Shown here piece after piece: positions 1 to 7,737 of a stretch of 13,185 nucleotides of DNA. The notes beneath the pieces were generated by a model that worked only from the letters and a program-made list of their open reading frames with translations, was not told where the DNA came from and did no database searches. Made by a program: the position numbers and the translations under genes. Source of the stretch: Candidatus Schekmanbacteria bacterium GWA2_38_11 (GTDB lineage Bacteria; Schekmanbacteria; GWA2-38-11); contig MGDB01000109.1 of NCBI GenBank assembly GCA_001790645.1, positions 13,760-26,944 on the forward strand, in the 5' to 3' direction. Numbering within the stretch: the stretch's first letter is position 1; the number at the start of each line of letters is the position of its first letter.

Positions 1-55
1 AACTCAGAATGCAATTTAAAAATTTTCTCAAGACCATGAAATGTTCATAAAAATA

Positions 56-97
56 AGGGAGACAAAAATGTCCCCTCTATCAATAGGCGGGGTTTTC
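56..97 (+). promoter_or_regulatory. Leader with two mutually exclusive hairpins before pilP
   Basis: The first hairpin is AGGG-a-GACA / AAAA / TGTC-CCCT (56-76, one bulged A). The second pairs CCCC at 72-75 with GGGG at 89-92 around a CTAT/ATAG core and is followed by TTTT (93-96). Both need the same C run, so only one can form at a time. This resembles an antiterminator/terminator pair, or simply a weak terminator of an upstream gene. No known riboswitch core was recognised. The function is inference; the pairing is visible in the sequence. Confidence 0.35.
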
Positions 98-156
98 TAA
101 CGCTGTAAGGGTGTTCTTAAAATAAATGTAAAAATCTTTTAAGGTTTAAAAGAGGA

Positions 157-717
157 ATGATTTTGCAGGGTAACAGGTTTACATTAAATAAATTTATAGC
201 CATTTTAATCAGCTCTATTTTTCTCTTTACCGCAGGCTATCTCTTCTCGGAAACTCCAAAGCAGCCAAAGGAGATAAAGAAGGAAGCCCAGGAAGTGATT
301 AAAAAAGCTAAACAGGAAAGGTCTTCATATTTTTATGTTTCATCGGGTAAAAGAGACCCTTTCAGGTCGCCGCTGCTTGAAGCTAAAAATAAAACCGCAG
401 CTCCTGAAACTGAAAATGGCAAGGTCTTGGAGAGTTTGAGGAAATTCAATATTGGTACATTGAAACTGATAGGAATCGTATCCACAAAAACAGAAAATAT
501 AGCCATGGTAACGGCACCTGATGGGAAAAGTTATGTATTGAAAAAGAACACAAAAGTAGGGCCCAATGGGACAGTAAAAGAGGTAAACAAGGATAAAGTG
601 ATCATAGAAGAAAAATATAAAGTTGAGGAAAAGAACTATTTGGGGGAAGCTACAAGTAAGACTGTTTCCAATGAGATCGTTTTGTCCCTGGGAAAAAAAG
701 AAGGAGGAAACACTTAA
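157..717 (+). CDS. pilP: Type IV pilus assembly protein PilP
   Basis: PilP sits in the periplasm and joins the inner-membrane PilN/PilO complex to the PilQ secretin. Residues 12-31 form a hydrophobic N-terminal segment. The family signature around residues 58-73 (YVSSGKRDPFRSP) is followed by a beta-rich PilP domain at about 95-180, with the typical APDGKSYVLKKNTKVG stretch. Length (186 aa) is normal. Many PilP proteins are lipoproteins; here the LFTAG box is followed by Tyr28 instead of Cys, so lipidation is not expected. The start is uncertain: ATG at 157 lies only one base after the AGAGG (151-155), whereas a TTG at 163 lies at an ideal 7-base distance and may be the real start. The stop is one base from the pilQ ATG, so the two are cotranscribed. 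pilM, pilN and pilO are not in the window. Confidence 0.9.
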   Translation: MILQGNRFTLNKFIAILISSIFLFTAGYLFSETPKQPKEIKKEAQEVIKKAKQERSSYFYVSSGKRDPFRSPLLEAKNKTAAPETENGKVLESLRKFNIGTLKLIGIVSTKTENIAMVTAPDGKSYVLKKNTKVGPNGTVKEVNKDKVIIEEKYKVEEKNYLGEATSKTVSNEIVLSLGKKEGGNT

Positions 718-718
718 T

Positions 719-2590
719 ATGGTTTATAAGCAAATAATTACATTTATTTCTATTCTTTCTTTAGTGCTATTTACCGGCTGCGCAATGAAGACTCCGAAAG
801 AGAGTGTCTCATCTTTGAGCAGGATCACAGAAAAAAAATTAATTACAGATATATCCTTTGAAGATACACCGGTAAATACCATAATCAAATTAAAGTCCAG
901 TGGTGCTTTGGCCTATACCTCCTATATCCTTACAAATCCCACAAGGCTTGTTGTTGATATAAGTGATGCAAACCTTGCCGCTGGGGTAAAAAGAGAACTT
1001 GAGATAAATAAGGGGCTTGTAGGAAAAGTAAAGCTTCATGAAGAAACCCAGCCTCCGGAGGTATTGAGAGCTGAGATTGAACTGAACGAGATTGCACCCC
1101 GAAAAGTTGAGATGCAGGGAGAAACTCTGGTTATTGATATTGAGAATCCAAAGGAAAGTGAAACTTCAAAGGTTGACTTAGAAGCCATAAAGGAATCCCT
1201 TAGTAAGGGTATTGAAGAAAAATTAGGGAAAATTGAAGAAGGAGAAGAAGAGACCCAGGAGCTGGAACCTGAAAAAACCAGGGAGGAGCTTAAATTTAAA
1301 GGTAAGAGAATATCCTTTGATTTCCAGGATGCTAATGTAGATGACGTAGTTAGATTAATTGCGGATGTGAGCGGAATGAATTTCGTAATTGAAGAAGGAG
1401 TTACCGGAAAGACCAATGTAAAACTTGATACTATTCCATGGGACCAGGCCCTTGATTTAATCCTGAAGATAAATACCCCTCAGTTAGTGGCAGTGGTTGA
1501 TGATGGAATATATAGAATTATGAAACTAGAAAAGCTTAAAAAAATCCGTCTGGATAAATCCGAAGAGGCAAAGATAAAAAAGGATGAGGACGAAGCTGCA
1601 ACTGCTGTGCTTCCTCTTGAAACAAAGACAATCAGATTAAGCTATGCTAAGGCAGTAAATGTGGAAAAAAATGTAAGAAAGTTTATGTCATCACGAATTA
1701 AAAGCGATGCACTCCTGGCAGTTGATGAGAGAACCAATTCCCTGATAATAAAAGACGTGGAGAAAAATATTAGCGAAATAGAAGATGTAATCAAAACCCT
1801 TGATAAACCCACGCCTGAAGTAAAAATTGAGGCAAGAATTGTTGAAGTTAATGATAAGTTTCAAAGGGCACTTGGAATTCAGTGGGGTGGAAAATTCATT
1901 GCGAGCCCTGCAACCGGCAATGCCACAAGCCATGAATTCCCGAATACCATCAGCCTGGGTGGAATACCTGGCACTTCCACGCTGGCAGGAAACAAATACC
2001 TTGTCAACTTACCGGTAGCTGCGGCTACTTCAGGGCTCGGACTTCTCCTCGGGAATACGAACAATACGCTGAATCTTGATATCCAGCTCTCAGCCCTTGA
2101 AACAGAGAATAAGGCAAGAACACTGAACAAGCCTGAGCTTCTTGTCATTGATAATGAGACAGCGAAAATCCAGGTAGGCAGTCAGCTTCCGATAATAACT
2201 ATTGATGAACAGGGGAAACAAAGTGTTACCTGGAAGGATGTGGGAATCATTCTTGAAGTAACTCCTCAGATAACAGCAGATAAGAGTATATTTATGAAAG
2301 TCAAAGTTGAGAAATCTGCAAGGGGTGTAGATGTTCAGACCACAGAGGGCCTTCAGTTCTCCATAGATACAACGACCAGCGAAACAAAGGTCATGATAAG
2401 GAGCGGAGATACTGCTGTAATAGGCGGACTTTACTTTACATCTAAAAGCAGCATTAAAGATGAAACCCCTTTTCTTTCAAGAGTTCCTATTTTTGGCAAT
2501 TTTTTTAAACGCAAAGATAAAACTGAAGAAAGAAGGGAACTGCTGATCTTTTTAACTCCCAGGGTAGTTGAGCAGTATGCAGTTAATTAG
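719..2590 (+). CDS. pilQ: Type IV pilus secretin PilQ, lipoprotein form
   Basis: This is the outer-membrane channel through which the pilus passes. The start is set by AAGGAGG at 701-707 and ATG at 719; an in-frame ORF reaches back to 623 but lies inside pilP and lacks support. The 623-residue product has a signal peptide ending in LFTG-Cys21, a lipobox, so the mature protein is probably lipidated. Domains in order: AMIN domain (about 42-142, peptidoglycan binding), a glutamate/lysine-rich linker (143-195), STN/N0 domain (198-268), a NolW-type N1 domain (297-365) and the C-terminal secretin barrel (368-616) with the conserved FLSRVPIFGNFF stretch at 585-596. Family assignment is firm; a self-targeting lipoprotein role like HxcQ is inference. 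Confidence 0.95.
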   Translation: MVYKQIITFISILSLVLFTGCAMKTPKESVSSLSRITEKKLITDISFEDTPVNTIIKLKSSGALAYTSYILTNPTRLVVDISDANLAAGVKRELEINKGLVGKVKLHEETQPPEVLRAEIELNEIAPRKVEMQGETLVIDIENPKESETSKVDLEAIKESLSKGIEEKLGKIEEGEEETQELEPEKTREELKFKGKRISFDFQDANVDDVVRLIADVSGMNFVIEEGVTGKTNVKLDTIPWDQALDLILKINTPQLVAVVDDGIYRIMKLEKLKKIRLDKSEEAKIKKDEDEAATAVLPLETKTIRLSYAKAVNVEKNVRKFMSSRIKSDALLAVDERTNSLIIKDVEKNISEIEDVIKTLDKPTPEVKIEARIVEVNDKFQRALGIQWGGKFIASPATGNATSHEFPNTISLGGIPGTSTLAGNKYLVNLPVAAATSGLGLLLGNTNNTLNLDIQLSALETENKARTLNKPELLVIDNETAKIQVGSQLPIITIDEQGKQSVTWKDVGIILEVTPQITADKSIFMKVKVEKSARGVDVQTTEGLQFSIDTTTSETKVMIRSGDTAVIGGLYFTSKSSIKDETPFLSRVPIFGNFFKRKDKTEERRELLIFLTPRVVEQYAVN

Positions 2591-2599
2591 TAAAAAGAA

Positions 2600-2756
2600 G
2601 CGAGTAGAGAGTGGAAAGTAGCGAGAAAGGATGGAAGTTCAGAAGTTATGAAGTTTAGAGGTTCTGATTTTTTTATAGCTTCCTATCCTCTCAACTTCCC
2701 AATTTCATAGCTTCTCCCTACTTGCCTGAATACGGTAGGCAGACTACTCGCTACTT
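2600..2756. repeat. Composite palindromic intergenic repeat
   Basis: This element fills most of the gap between pilQ and the next gene. AAGTAGCGAG (2616-2625) pairs with CTCGCTACTT (2747-2756), and GCGAGTAG (2600-2607) with CTACTCGC (2744-2751). The inner part carries GAAGTT/CAGAAGTTATGAAG-like words (2634-2654) with a degenerate inverted counterpart at 2687-2715, and a small GCCT...AGGC hairpin at about 2724-2740. It can fold into one long imperfect stem. It has no coding potential and no transposase, so it is best called a REP/MITE-like element. Confidence 0.7.
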
Positions 2757-2782
2757 AAACTTAAGTCATAGGAGATGAAAAA

Positions 2783-3436
2783 ATGAAAATACGACCACTT
2801 TTTTGTGCAGCTCTTATTTTAATCCTTATTTTATTTATTTCCTCAGATAAAACAGTACAGGGAACTGACAGAAGGTCTGGATCAATACTGACAGTTGACA
2901 GCCCCACTGCTAAAGATTTTGGGGATAATGATGAAACGAATGTTGATGCCTTCAGAACTGATGACTGCGATGGGGACTTATCTACTAAGGACCCTGAGGG
3001 TTTTTCTGATTTATTTGCAACCGTTGCTATCTCTAATTCAGGAAGGCCAAATTTCACTCCTTCAACATCCCAAACAGTGAAAATTTATCAGTATACAGTG
3101 AGCTTTACAAAGCTTGGAGGTAAAAACATTAAAAAGTTAATGCCGCGCATCAAGCCTTTCACAAGAAGTACATCCCTCACAATCCAACCTGATTCATCAG
3201 GGGATTTAAAGATAGTATTACTTACAAAAGCAATGAAAGAGAAGTTTGTTGACAAATATATTGAGAATTTTGGTGAGGATCCAAGAGACCCCGGATTTGA
3301 TCCAAAGTTTCTTTCCTACAATGCACATATAAAAATCTATGGCAAAGAAGTCCCTTTTAATAACAAGGTAGATACTTCAGGAGATATTAATATAACCATT
3401 ACTGAGGTAGATAATTGTGCAACAACAACGCCGTAA
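2783..3436 (+). CDS. Secreted protein of unknown function downstream of pilQ
   Basis: I do not recognise this family. The ATG at 2783 has GGAG at 2771-2774, 8 bases upstream. Residues 1-20 are a signal peptide (MKIRPLFCAALILILILF), with cleavage probable near residue 27 (VQG/TD). The mature part is rich in Asp, Ser and Thr, with an acidic stretch at about 44-68 (DFGDNDETNVDAFRTDDCDGD) and alternating beta-strand-like segments to the end. Only two Cys remain in the mature part (about 59 and 212) and could form a disulfide. There is no membrane segment after the signal. It lies between pilQ and a Big_1-type surface protein on the same strand, suggesting a periplasmic or surface partner of either. 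That role is inference. Confidence 0.8.
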   Translation: MKIRPLFCAALILILILFISSDKTVQGTDRRSGSILTVDSPTAKDFGDNDETNVDAFRTDDCDGDLSTKDPEGFSDLFATVAISNSGRPNFTPSTSQTVKIYQYTVSFTKLGGKNIKKLMPRIKPFTRSTSLTIQPDSSGDLKIVLLTKAMKEKFVDKYIENFGEDPRDPGFDPKFLSYNAHIKIYGKEVPFNNKVDTSGDINITITEVDNCATTTP

Positions 3437-3460
3437 TAATTTTTTATAGATAATTAATGT

Positions 3461-3560
3461 CAAAGTACAAAATTCAAAATAAAATGAACTACCCCGCAGC
3501 AAAGCTGCGAGGAATTTTGGCATTTGGATTTATTAGTTACTCACTGCAATTTGTGGTGAG
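3461..3560. repeat. Palindromic repeat plus small hairpin before the Big_1 gene
   Basis: CCCCGCAGC (3492-3500) and GCTGCGAGG (3504-3512) form a stem around AAA with one mismatch. CAAAATT (3468-3474) pairs with AATTTTG (3513-3519) as an outer arm. A second hairpin, CTCAC (3540-3544) with GTGAG (3556-3560), follows. The element lies in the 174-base gap after the unknown secreted gene. It looks like a dispersed palindromic repeat; the stem is not followed by a T run, so it is not a typical terminator. Confidence 0.6.
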
Positions 3561-3610
3561 CCTGATAGCAGAAATTAATAATAATTTTAAATTAAATTGG
3601 GGGTAAAAAT

Positions 3611-6010
3611 ATGCTCTCTAAGACTAAAAAGGGTAACTTCCTTATAAATAGCTTATTGATACTAACACTTGCATTATTTTATTTCATATACTCTCCTCCT
3701 GCAAAAGCCTCTAATATTAAAAAATATATAATCACTCTTTCATCAGATAAAAAAATAATAGACGGGGATGGAGTTTCATCAGCCACAATAACTGCAAAGG
3801 TAAAAGACCGCAAGAAAAAGCCAGTAAGCGGTGTAGATGTACTGTTTTCCATACCATCCGGTCAGGGAACTATCTCGGCAGCATCTGCTACTACTGATGC
3901 AGACGGCATAGCAAGTGTAACCCTTACAAGCACCAAGACTGGCAGGGTATATGTCCTTGGAAAGATCGAAGGTGCTAAAGTAACTGGGAAGAGGTTAATA
4001 AGTGTAAGGGTCATGCCATCTACAAATTTAACCTTTACATTAACCCTTACAGTTGACAAACCGTCTATTAAGGCAGATGGACAGAGCACCGCAACTGTTC
4101 AGGCCTTACTGCGTAATGACAAGAATAATCCGGTAGTTGGTGAAACAATTACCTTTGAAGCAGAACACGGAACAATTACGGCTTCCGGAATCACAAACTC
4201 ATCAGGTATTGCAACAGCAACCATTACAAGCGATACTTTTAATGGAGATGTAACTATAACTGCAAAGAGTAATGATTTAACTGCTACCACCTCAATAAAA
4301 TTTGTTCCGGCCGGGCTTTTAAAATTATCCGTCTCGGGTTCTCCTGCTACTATACCGAGTGATGACACTACTACCTCTGAGATTACTGCAACTCTTACTG
4401 ACTCTACCAATAACCCTGTTTCAGGCAAAACCATAAATTTCTCTAACGCCTTAGATGTTGACGGGGACGGGACAATTTCTGCTGGTGATACTCTTAATTT
4501 TGGCACTCTATCCGCAACCTCAGGAGTCACTGATGTTAATGGTCAGGTAAAAGGAATAACCATCTCCGCTGCCAGTTCGGGCTCAATAGTAATACAGGCT
4601 GAGGTTGAAGGAATAAGCGCTAACGTAGTTCTTTTAGCTGTGCCTCCTGCTGAGGTTAAAGGCGTAACTGTAACTGCTACTGACAGCAAGATTTTAGTCA
4701 ATGGAGGGAGTACTTTAATTACTGCAACATTTCAAAATGTGACATCAGGAACTGCTACCTTTACTACAACCTTAGGGTATTTTACAAGTTCCGCAATTAT
4801 ACCAATAACAGTTTCAATAAATTCTTCAGGTATTGCAACTGCAACCCTTACCTCAGGAACATTAACGGGGAAAGCAACGGTGAAAGTTTTTACAGTAGTA
4901 GACAATGAACCTATTGAAAATACAACATCTGTGACAATATTTTCTAATACTCCTGCTACAATTGAGGTCACATCAAGCAGCTATAATATTAAAGTTAATA
5001 CCGGAACCTCAGTAATAACTGCAAAGGCAAGGGATGCATTCGATAATCCTGTCGCAGATCAGGAGATTCAATTTTATATTGAAAACAGTACAGGCGGTGG
5101 AGAGAGCCTTGATCCAGGTACTAAAGTAACTGATGAGAATGGGGTTGCTTCAGTAAATTTTAAAGCAGGTGGCTTAACCACGAGTAGTATTAATCGTGTT
5201 AAGATAAAGGCCTTTTTGGTGAATACGCCTTCTATTAGCTCTTCAACTTTTTTGACTATATCAGGAAAGCCCCATTATCTCTCTATAAGTGCTGCTGACT
5301 TACCAGAGGTGACAGGACCTAATTTTAAGTTGTCTGTTTCAGCTCTTGTCTCTGATATCCATGGAAACCCTGTTGCTGATGGAACAAGTGTCAATTTTGG
5401 AGTCGCTATCACAAGGCTTGTGGATTTAAAATTTAAACCTTCAGGCGCTCCATATGGATTTTTAATCAATACAGAGGATACTAACAAAGATGGACAGCAT
5501 AATAATATTGACGAAGATACCAATGGTAATTTAATACTTGATACCGAAGATACTGATTCTGATGGGATACTTGATCCCGGAGAAGATACTGATTCTGATG
5601 GGATACTTGATACCGAAGATACTAATTCTAATAAGAAAATGGACATAGACAAAGATGTTAATGGAAACGGCATAGTTGATTTTATCGAGGATGTAAATGC
5701 AAATGGGCAGCTTGATGGAGGGGAGGATCTCAATGGGAATGGGAAGCTTGATAGAACTCTCAGTACTACTAATGTGGTCATCACAAGAGACTCTACTACA
5801 TCTGAAGCAATTGCCCAGGCAACACTTACCTATGGGATAAACTTAAAAGCCCGATATCAGGTTTTAATAAGTGCAGAGGCTGATGGAGTTGTGACAGATC
5901 AATATATAGTTCTTCCAGATGAAGGCCATAAGGAGCAGGTTGGTAGCACAGAGGAGACAATTATTGTGCCATTAAAGCAAAGCGATTTTAAAGTTCTTGA
6001 TACAAAATAG
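3611..6010 (+). CDS. Secreted Ig-like (Big_1) repeat protein with calcium-loop insert
   Basis: This is a probable surface or extracellular adhesion protein of 799 residues. A signal peptide (1-33, cleavage AKA/SNI) is followed by about six Big_1/invasin-like Ig modules at roughly 37-135, 142-232, 236-344, 347-444, 447-550 and 553-768. They are recognised by repeated 'NPV.G..I.F' and 'T...GIA.ATLTS...G' patterns. In the last module, residues about 620-715 are an acidic insert of EF-hand/thrombospondin-3-like loops (DTNKDG, DTDSDG twice, DVNGNG, DVNANG, DLNGNG), expected to bind calcium; strands of the Ig fold resume after it. There is no beta-barrel, LPxTG or membrane anchor, so the attachment is unknown. 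ATG at 3611 has a GGGGG-type site 8 bases upstream. A link to the adjacent pilus secretin is inference. Confidence 0.88.
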   Translation: MLSKTKKGNFLINSLLILTLALFYFIYSPPAKASNIKKYIITLSSDKKIIDGDGVSSATITAKVKDRKKKPVSGVDVLFSIPSGQGTISAASATTDADGIASVTLTSTKTGRVYVLGKIEGAKVTGKRLISVRVMPSTNLTFTLTLTVDKPSIKADGQSTATVQALLRNDKNNPVVGETITFEAEHGTITASGITNSSGIATATITSDTFNGDVTITAKSNDLTATTSIKFVPAGLLKLSVSGSPATIPSDDTTTSEITATLTDSTNNPVSGKTINFSNALDVDGDGTISAGDTLNFGTLSATSGVTDVNGQVKGITISAASSGSIVIQAEVEGISANVVLLAVPPAEVKGVTVTATDSKILVNGGSTLITATFQNVTSGTATFTTTLGYFTSSAIIPITVSINSSGIATATLTSGTLTGKATVKVFTVVDNEPIENTTSVTIFSNTPATIEVTSSSYNIKVNTGTSVITAKARDAFDNPVADQEIQFYIENSTGGGESLDPGTKVTDENGVASVNFKAGGLTTSSINRVKIKAFLVNTPSISSSTFLTISGKPHYLSISAADLPEVTGPNFKLSVSALVSDIHGNPVADGTSVNFGVAITRLVDLKFKPSGAPYGFLINTEDTNKDGQHNNIDEDTNGNLILDTEDTDSDGILDPGEDTDSDGILDTEDTNSNKKMDIDKDVNGNGIVDFIEDVNANGQLDGGEDLNGNGKLDRTLSTTNVVITRDSTTSEAIAQATLTYGINLKARYQVLISAEADGVVTDQYIVLPDEGHKEQVGSTEETIIVPLKQSDFKVLDTK
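5546..5611 (+). repeat. 36-base tandem duplication inside the calcium-loop insert
   Basis: A 30-base block (5546-5575, starting GAAGATACTGATTCTGATGG) recurs exactly at 5582-5611, a spacing of 36 bases or 12 codons. It encodes two identical EDTDSDGILD loops. Identity at the nucleotide level, unlike the diverged neighbouring loops, points to a recent slippage or unequal-crossover duplication that keeps the reading frame. Confidence 0.9.
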
Positions 6011-6180
6011 AAAAGCTCCCTGATTTTCAAAATAAAGAGGCTCTTTGGCTTCCTGCAAATTTTGTTGGTATCACTGTAATAGGGCTTACTTCTGCCTCAC
6101 AACATTTTTATAGAATAAGGGCATTTAATGGCTCAACAGTATCAGATTATTCCAATGAGGATGGAGCTATTGTTCCGTAA
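6001..6180 (+). pseudogene. Remnant of a fibronectin type III domain (first copy)
   Basis: This frame is open from just after a TGA at 5998-6000 to a TAA at 6178-6180, without a usable start codon. The translation contains TVIGLTSASQHFYRIRAFNG and then YSNE and a terminal VP, the pattern of the C-terminal half of an fn3 domain (GLT...YYRVRA.N..G.SAYSN). The N-terminal half is missing. It overlaps the last ten bases of the Ig-repeat gene in another frame. It is most likely debris of a decayed or truncated fn3 protein. Alternatively a frameshift has cut it off from the upstream gene. Confidence 0.6.
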
Positions 6181-6191
6181 ATAAATTTTTG

Positions 6192-6236
6192 GGTAAGTGA
6201 AGAGGAAAGAACAATATTCTCTCATTTCTACTTACC
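6192..6236. repeat. Stem-loop between the two fn3 remnants
   Basis: GGTAAGT (6192-6198) pairs with ACTTACC (6230-6236), with partial pairing continuing inward (GAAGAG / CTC..TTC). It sits exactly between the two fn3 fragments and resembles the other short palindromes of the window. Confidence 0.5.
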
Positions 6237-6240
6237 TACT

Positions 6241-6343
6241 TTTTGGAGGAAGTGGGACGATTTATTTTTATCGTGTTAGAGCAAAAAATGCTGCTAGTGG
6301 AAACTCTGCATATTCAGCCGAATCATCAGCAACTACACCATAA
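6241..6343 (+). pseudogene. Remnant of a fibronectin type III domain (second copy)
   Basis: The + frame ending at TAA 6341-6343 reads GGSGTIYFYRVRAKNAASG, then NSAYSAESSATTP, a clear C-terminal fn3 signature. Upstream in the same frame the sequence loses similarity, and a TAA closes the frame at 6194-6196. No start codon with a ribosome binding site was found. Together with the copy at 6001-6180 it suggests that a multi-fn3 secreted protein once lay here. Confidence 0.6.
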
Positions 6344-6366
6344 CAACATAATTTTTGGATAATCTC

Positions 6367-6416
6367 AAAAAACCCTGCTTTGCCGTATAGATTCCGGATT
6401 TAAAGCAGGGTTTTTT
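6367..6416 (+). terminator. Strong Rho-independent terminator before aroC
   Basis: AAAAAACCCTGCTTT (6367-6381) pairs perfectly with AAAGCAGGGTTTTTT (6402-6416) around a 20-base loop. The stem ends in a T run on the + strand, and an A run precedes it, so it could act in both directions. It separates the pil/surface-protein region and fn3 debris from aroC. Confidence 0.85.
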
Positions 6417-6445
6417 ATTTCAGGAATTAAACTATACTTTTTTCT

Positions 6446-6474
6446 TTCAATTTAATGGAATTTTTTGATATATT
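6446..6474 (+). promoter_or_regulatory. Possible aroC promoter
   Basis: TATATT at 6469-6474 is a reasonable -10 box and TTCAAT at 6446-6451 a weak -35 at 17 bases. This would start transcription about 20 bases before the aroC ATG, consistent with the terminator upstream. The region is A+T-rich, so chance matches are likely. Confidence 0.3.
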
Positions 6475-6501
6475 GATTTTCGTAATAAAAAGAGGTTTTT
6501 T

Positions 6502-7683
6502 ATGTTGCGATACCTTACATCAGGTGAGTCCCACGGGAAATTGATAAATGCCATTCTTGAAGGAATACCTTCAGGCCTAGAGCTTTCAGAGGATGATATT
6601 AATGTTGACCTCAGAAGAAGGCAGATTGGCTACGGCCGCGGCGGAAGAATGAAAATAGAGCGGGATGAGGTTGAGGTAACCTCCGGAGTCCGCTTTGGGA
6701 AGACTATCGGGAGTCCTATTTCCATGATAATCCGCAACAGGGACTGGGAGAACTGGAAGAATGAGATGTCCCTCATCATGCGCAGTGAAAAAGTGAATAT
6801 GGTCACGCGGCCAAGGCCCGGTCATGCCGACCTTGCCGGGGGAATTAAATATCAGGAAATGGACTTGCGAAATATCCTTGAGAGGTCAAGTGCAAGAGAG
6901 ACTGCGTGCAGGGTCGCTGTTGGTGCTGCTGCAAAAAAACTGCTTAGCGAATTTAAAATAAGAGTCGTAAGCCACGTAGTAAACATAGGCGGGGTATGGG
7001 CAAAAAACCTGCCGAGGAATCCTAATTCAATCTTCCATTTAGCAGAAAAATCAGAGCTCCGCTGTGCTGATGCAGAGGCACAGGAGAAAATGAAGAACTT
7101 AATCAACAGTGCTAAAAGTAAGGGAGATTCTTTAGGCGGGATATTTGAAATAATTATTATGGACCCGCCTGTAGGTCTTGGCAGCCATGCCCATTGGGAC
7201 AGGAAGCTTGATGGAAGATTAGCCCAGGCTCTGATGAGCATTCAGGCAATAAAAGGGGTAGAAGTAGGCGTCGGTTTTAGGAGTGCTGACTTGTTTGGCT
7301 CAGAAGTTCATGATGAGATATATTACAAAAGAACCAGATGGGACAGATTAAAGGCTAAGGGAGGGTTTTACAGAAAGACAAATAATGCCGGAGGGATAGA
7401 GGGTGGAATCTCAAACGGAGAGGATATTATTATAAGGGCTGCAATGAAACCCATTCCAACCCTTGCAGTCCCCCTGCGGTCAGTTGACATAGTTACAAAA
7501 AAGCCATTCAAGGCTTCTGTTGAGAGGTCTGATATATGTGCTGTGCCTTCTGCAGCAGTAATCGGAGAGGCTGTTGTTGCCTATGAGATTGCAAATGTCT
7601 TTATGGAAAAATTCGGAGGAGACAGCATAGAGGAACTAAGGAGAAATTTTAGCGGCTATAAAAATTTTATGAGTAAGCTGTAA
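6502..7683 (+). CDS. aroC: Chorismate synthase
   Basis: AroC converts 5-enolpyruvylshikimate-3-phosphate to chorismate, the last common step for aromatic amino acids, folate and quinones, using reduced FMN in the cytoplasm. Signatures seen: GESHG at 8-12, [13 protein letters not shown] near 37-50, the [13 protein letters not shown] and [13 protein letters not shown] blocks near 103-135, and [20 protein letters not shown] near the C-terminus. The 393-residue length fits the longer form of the family. ATG 6502 has AGAGG at 6491-6495 with 6-base spacing. In related genomes aroC follows pilQ directly; here about 3.9 kb separate them. No shikimate kinase follows. Confidence 0.97.
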   Translation: MLRYLTSGESHGKLINAILEGIPSGLELSEDDINVDLRRRQIGYGRGGRMKIERDEVEVTSGVRFGKTIGSPISMIIRNRDWENWKNEMSLIMRSEKVNMVTRPRPGHADLAGGIKYQEMDLRNILERSSARETACRVAVGAAAKKLLSEFKIRVVSHVVNIGGVWAKNLPRNPNSIFHLAEKSELRCADAEAQEKMKNLINSAKSKGDSLGGIFEIIIMDPPVGLGSHAHWDRKLDGRLAQALMSIQAIKGVEVGVGFRSADLFGSEVHDEIYYKRTRWDRLKAKGGFYRKTNNAGGIEGGISNGEDIIIRAAMKPIPTLAVPLRSVDIVTKKPFKASVERSDICAVPSAAVIGEAVVAYEIANVFMEKFGGDSIEELRRNFSGYKNFMSKL

Positions 7684-7691
7684 ATAATTCA

Positions 7692-7717
7692 AATAATGCA
7701 ATTGAAGGAGCATTATT
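7692..7717 (+). repeat. Hairpin after aroC
   Basis: AATAATGC (7692-7699) and GCATTATT (7710-7717) form a perfect 8-bp stem with a 10-base loop, 9 bases after the aroC stop. There is no T run, so it may protect the 3' end or terminate weakly, but is not a classic terminator. Confidence 0.4.
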
Positions 7718-7737
7718 CAAGTAAATGTAAAACAAAA

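Noticed and set aside
3..50. Short open frame ending TAA at 48-50, possible tail of an upstream gene
   Set aside because: Only 15 codons are visible and they show no PilO-like or other recognisable sequence; all three + frames close within the first 50 bases.
1..156. Cyclic di-GMP or other known riboswitch before pilP
   Set aside because: The conserved core of the GEMM class is not present; only the two alternative hairpins are supported.
623..718. N-terminal extension of PilQ from 623
   Set aside because: It lies inside pilP in another frame, would hide the signal peptide, and the ATG at 719 has an ideal AAGGAGG.
3862..5784. Long open frames on the - strand opposite the Ig-repeat gene
   Set aside because: They are mirror frames of a Thr/Ser/Val-rich coding sequence, without ribosome binding sites or recognisable domains.
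5998..6012. Programmed frameshift joining the Ig-repeat gene to the fn3 remnant
   Set aside because: The A-run has only four bases and no canonical slippery heptamer; only half an fn3 domain follows, fitting decay better than recoding.
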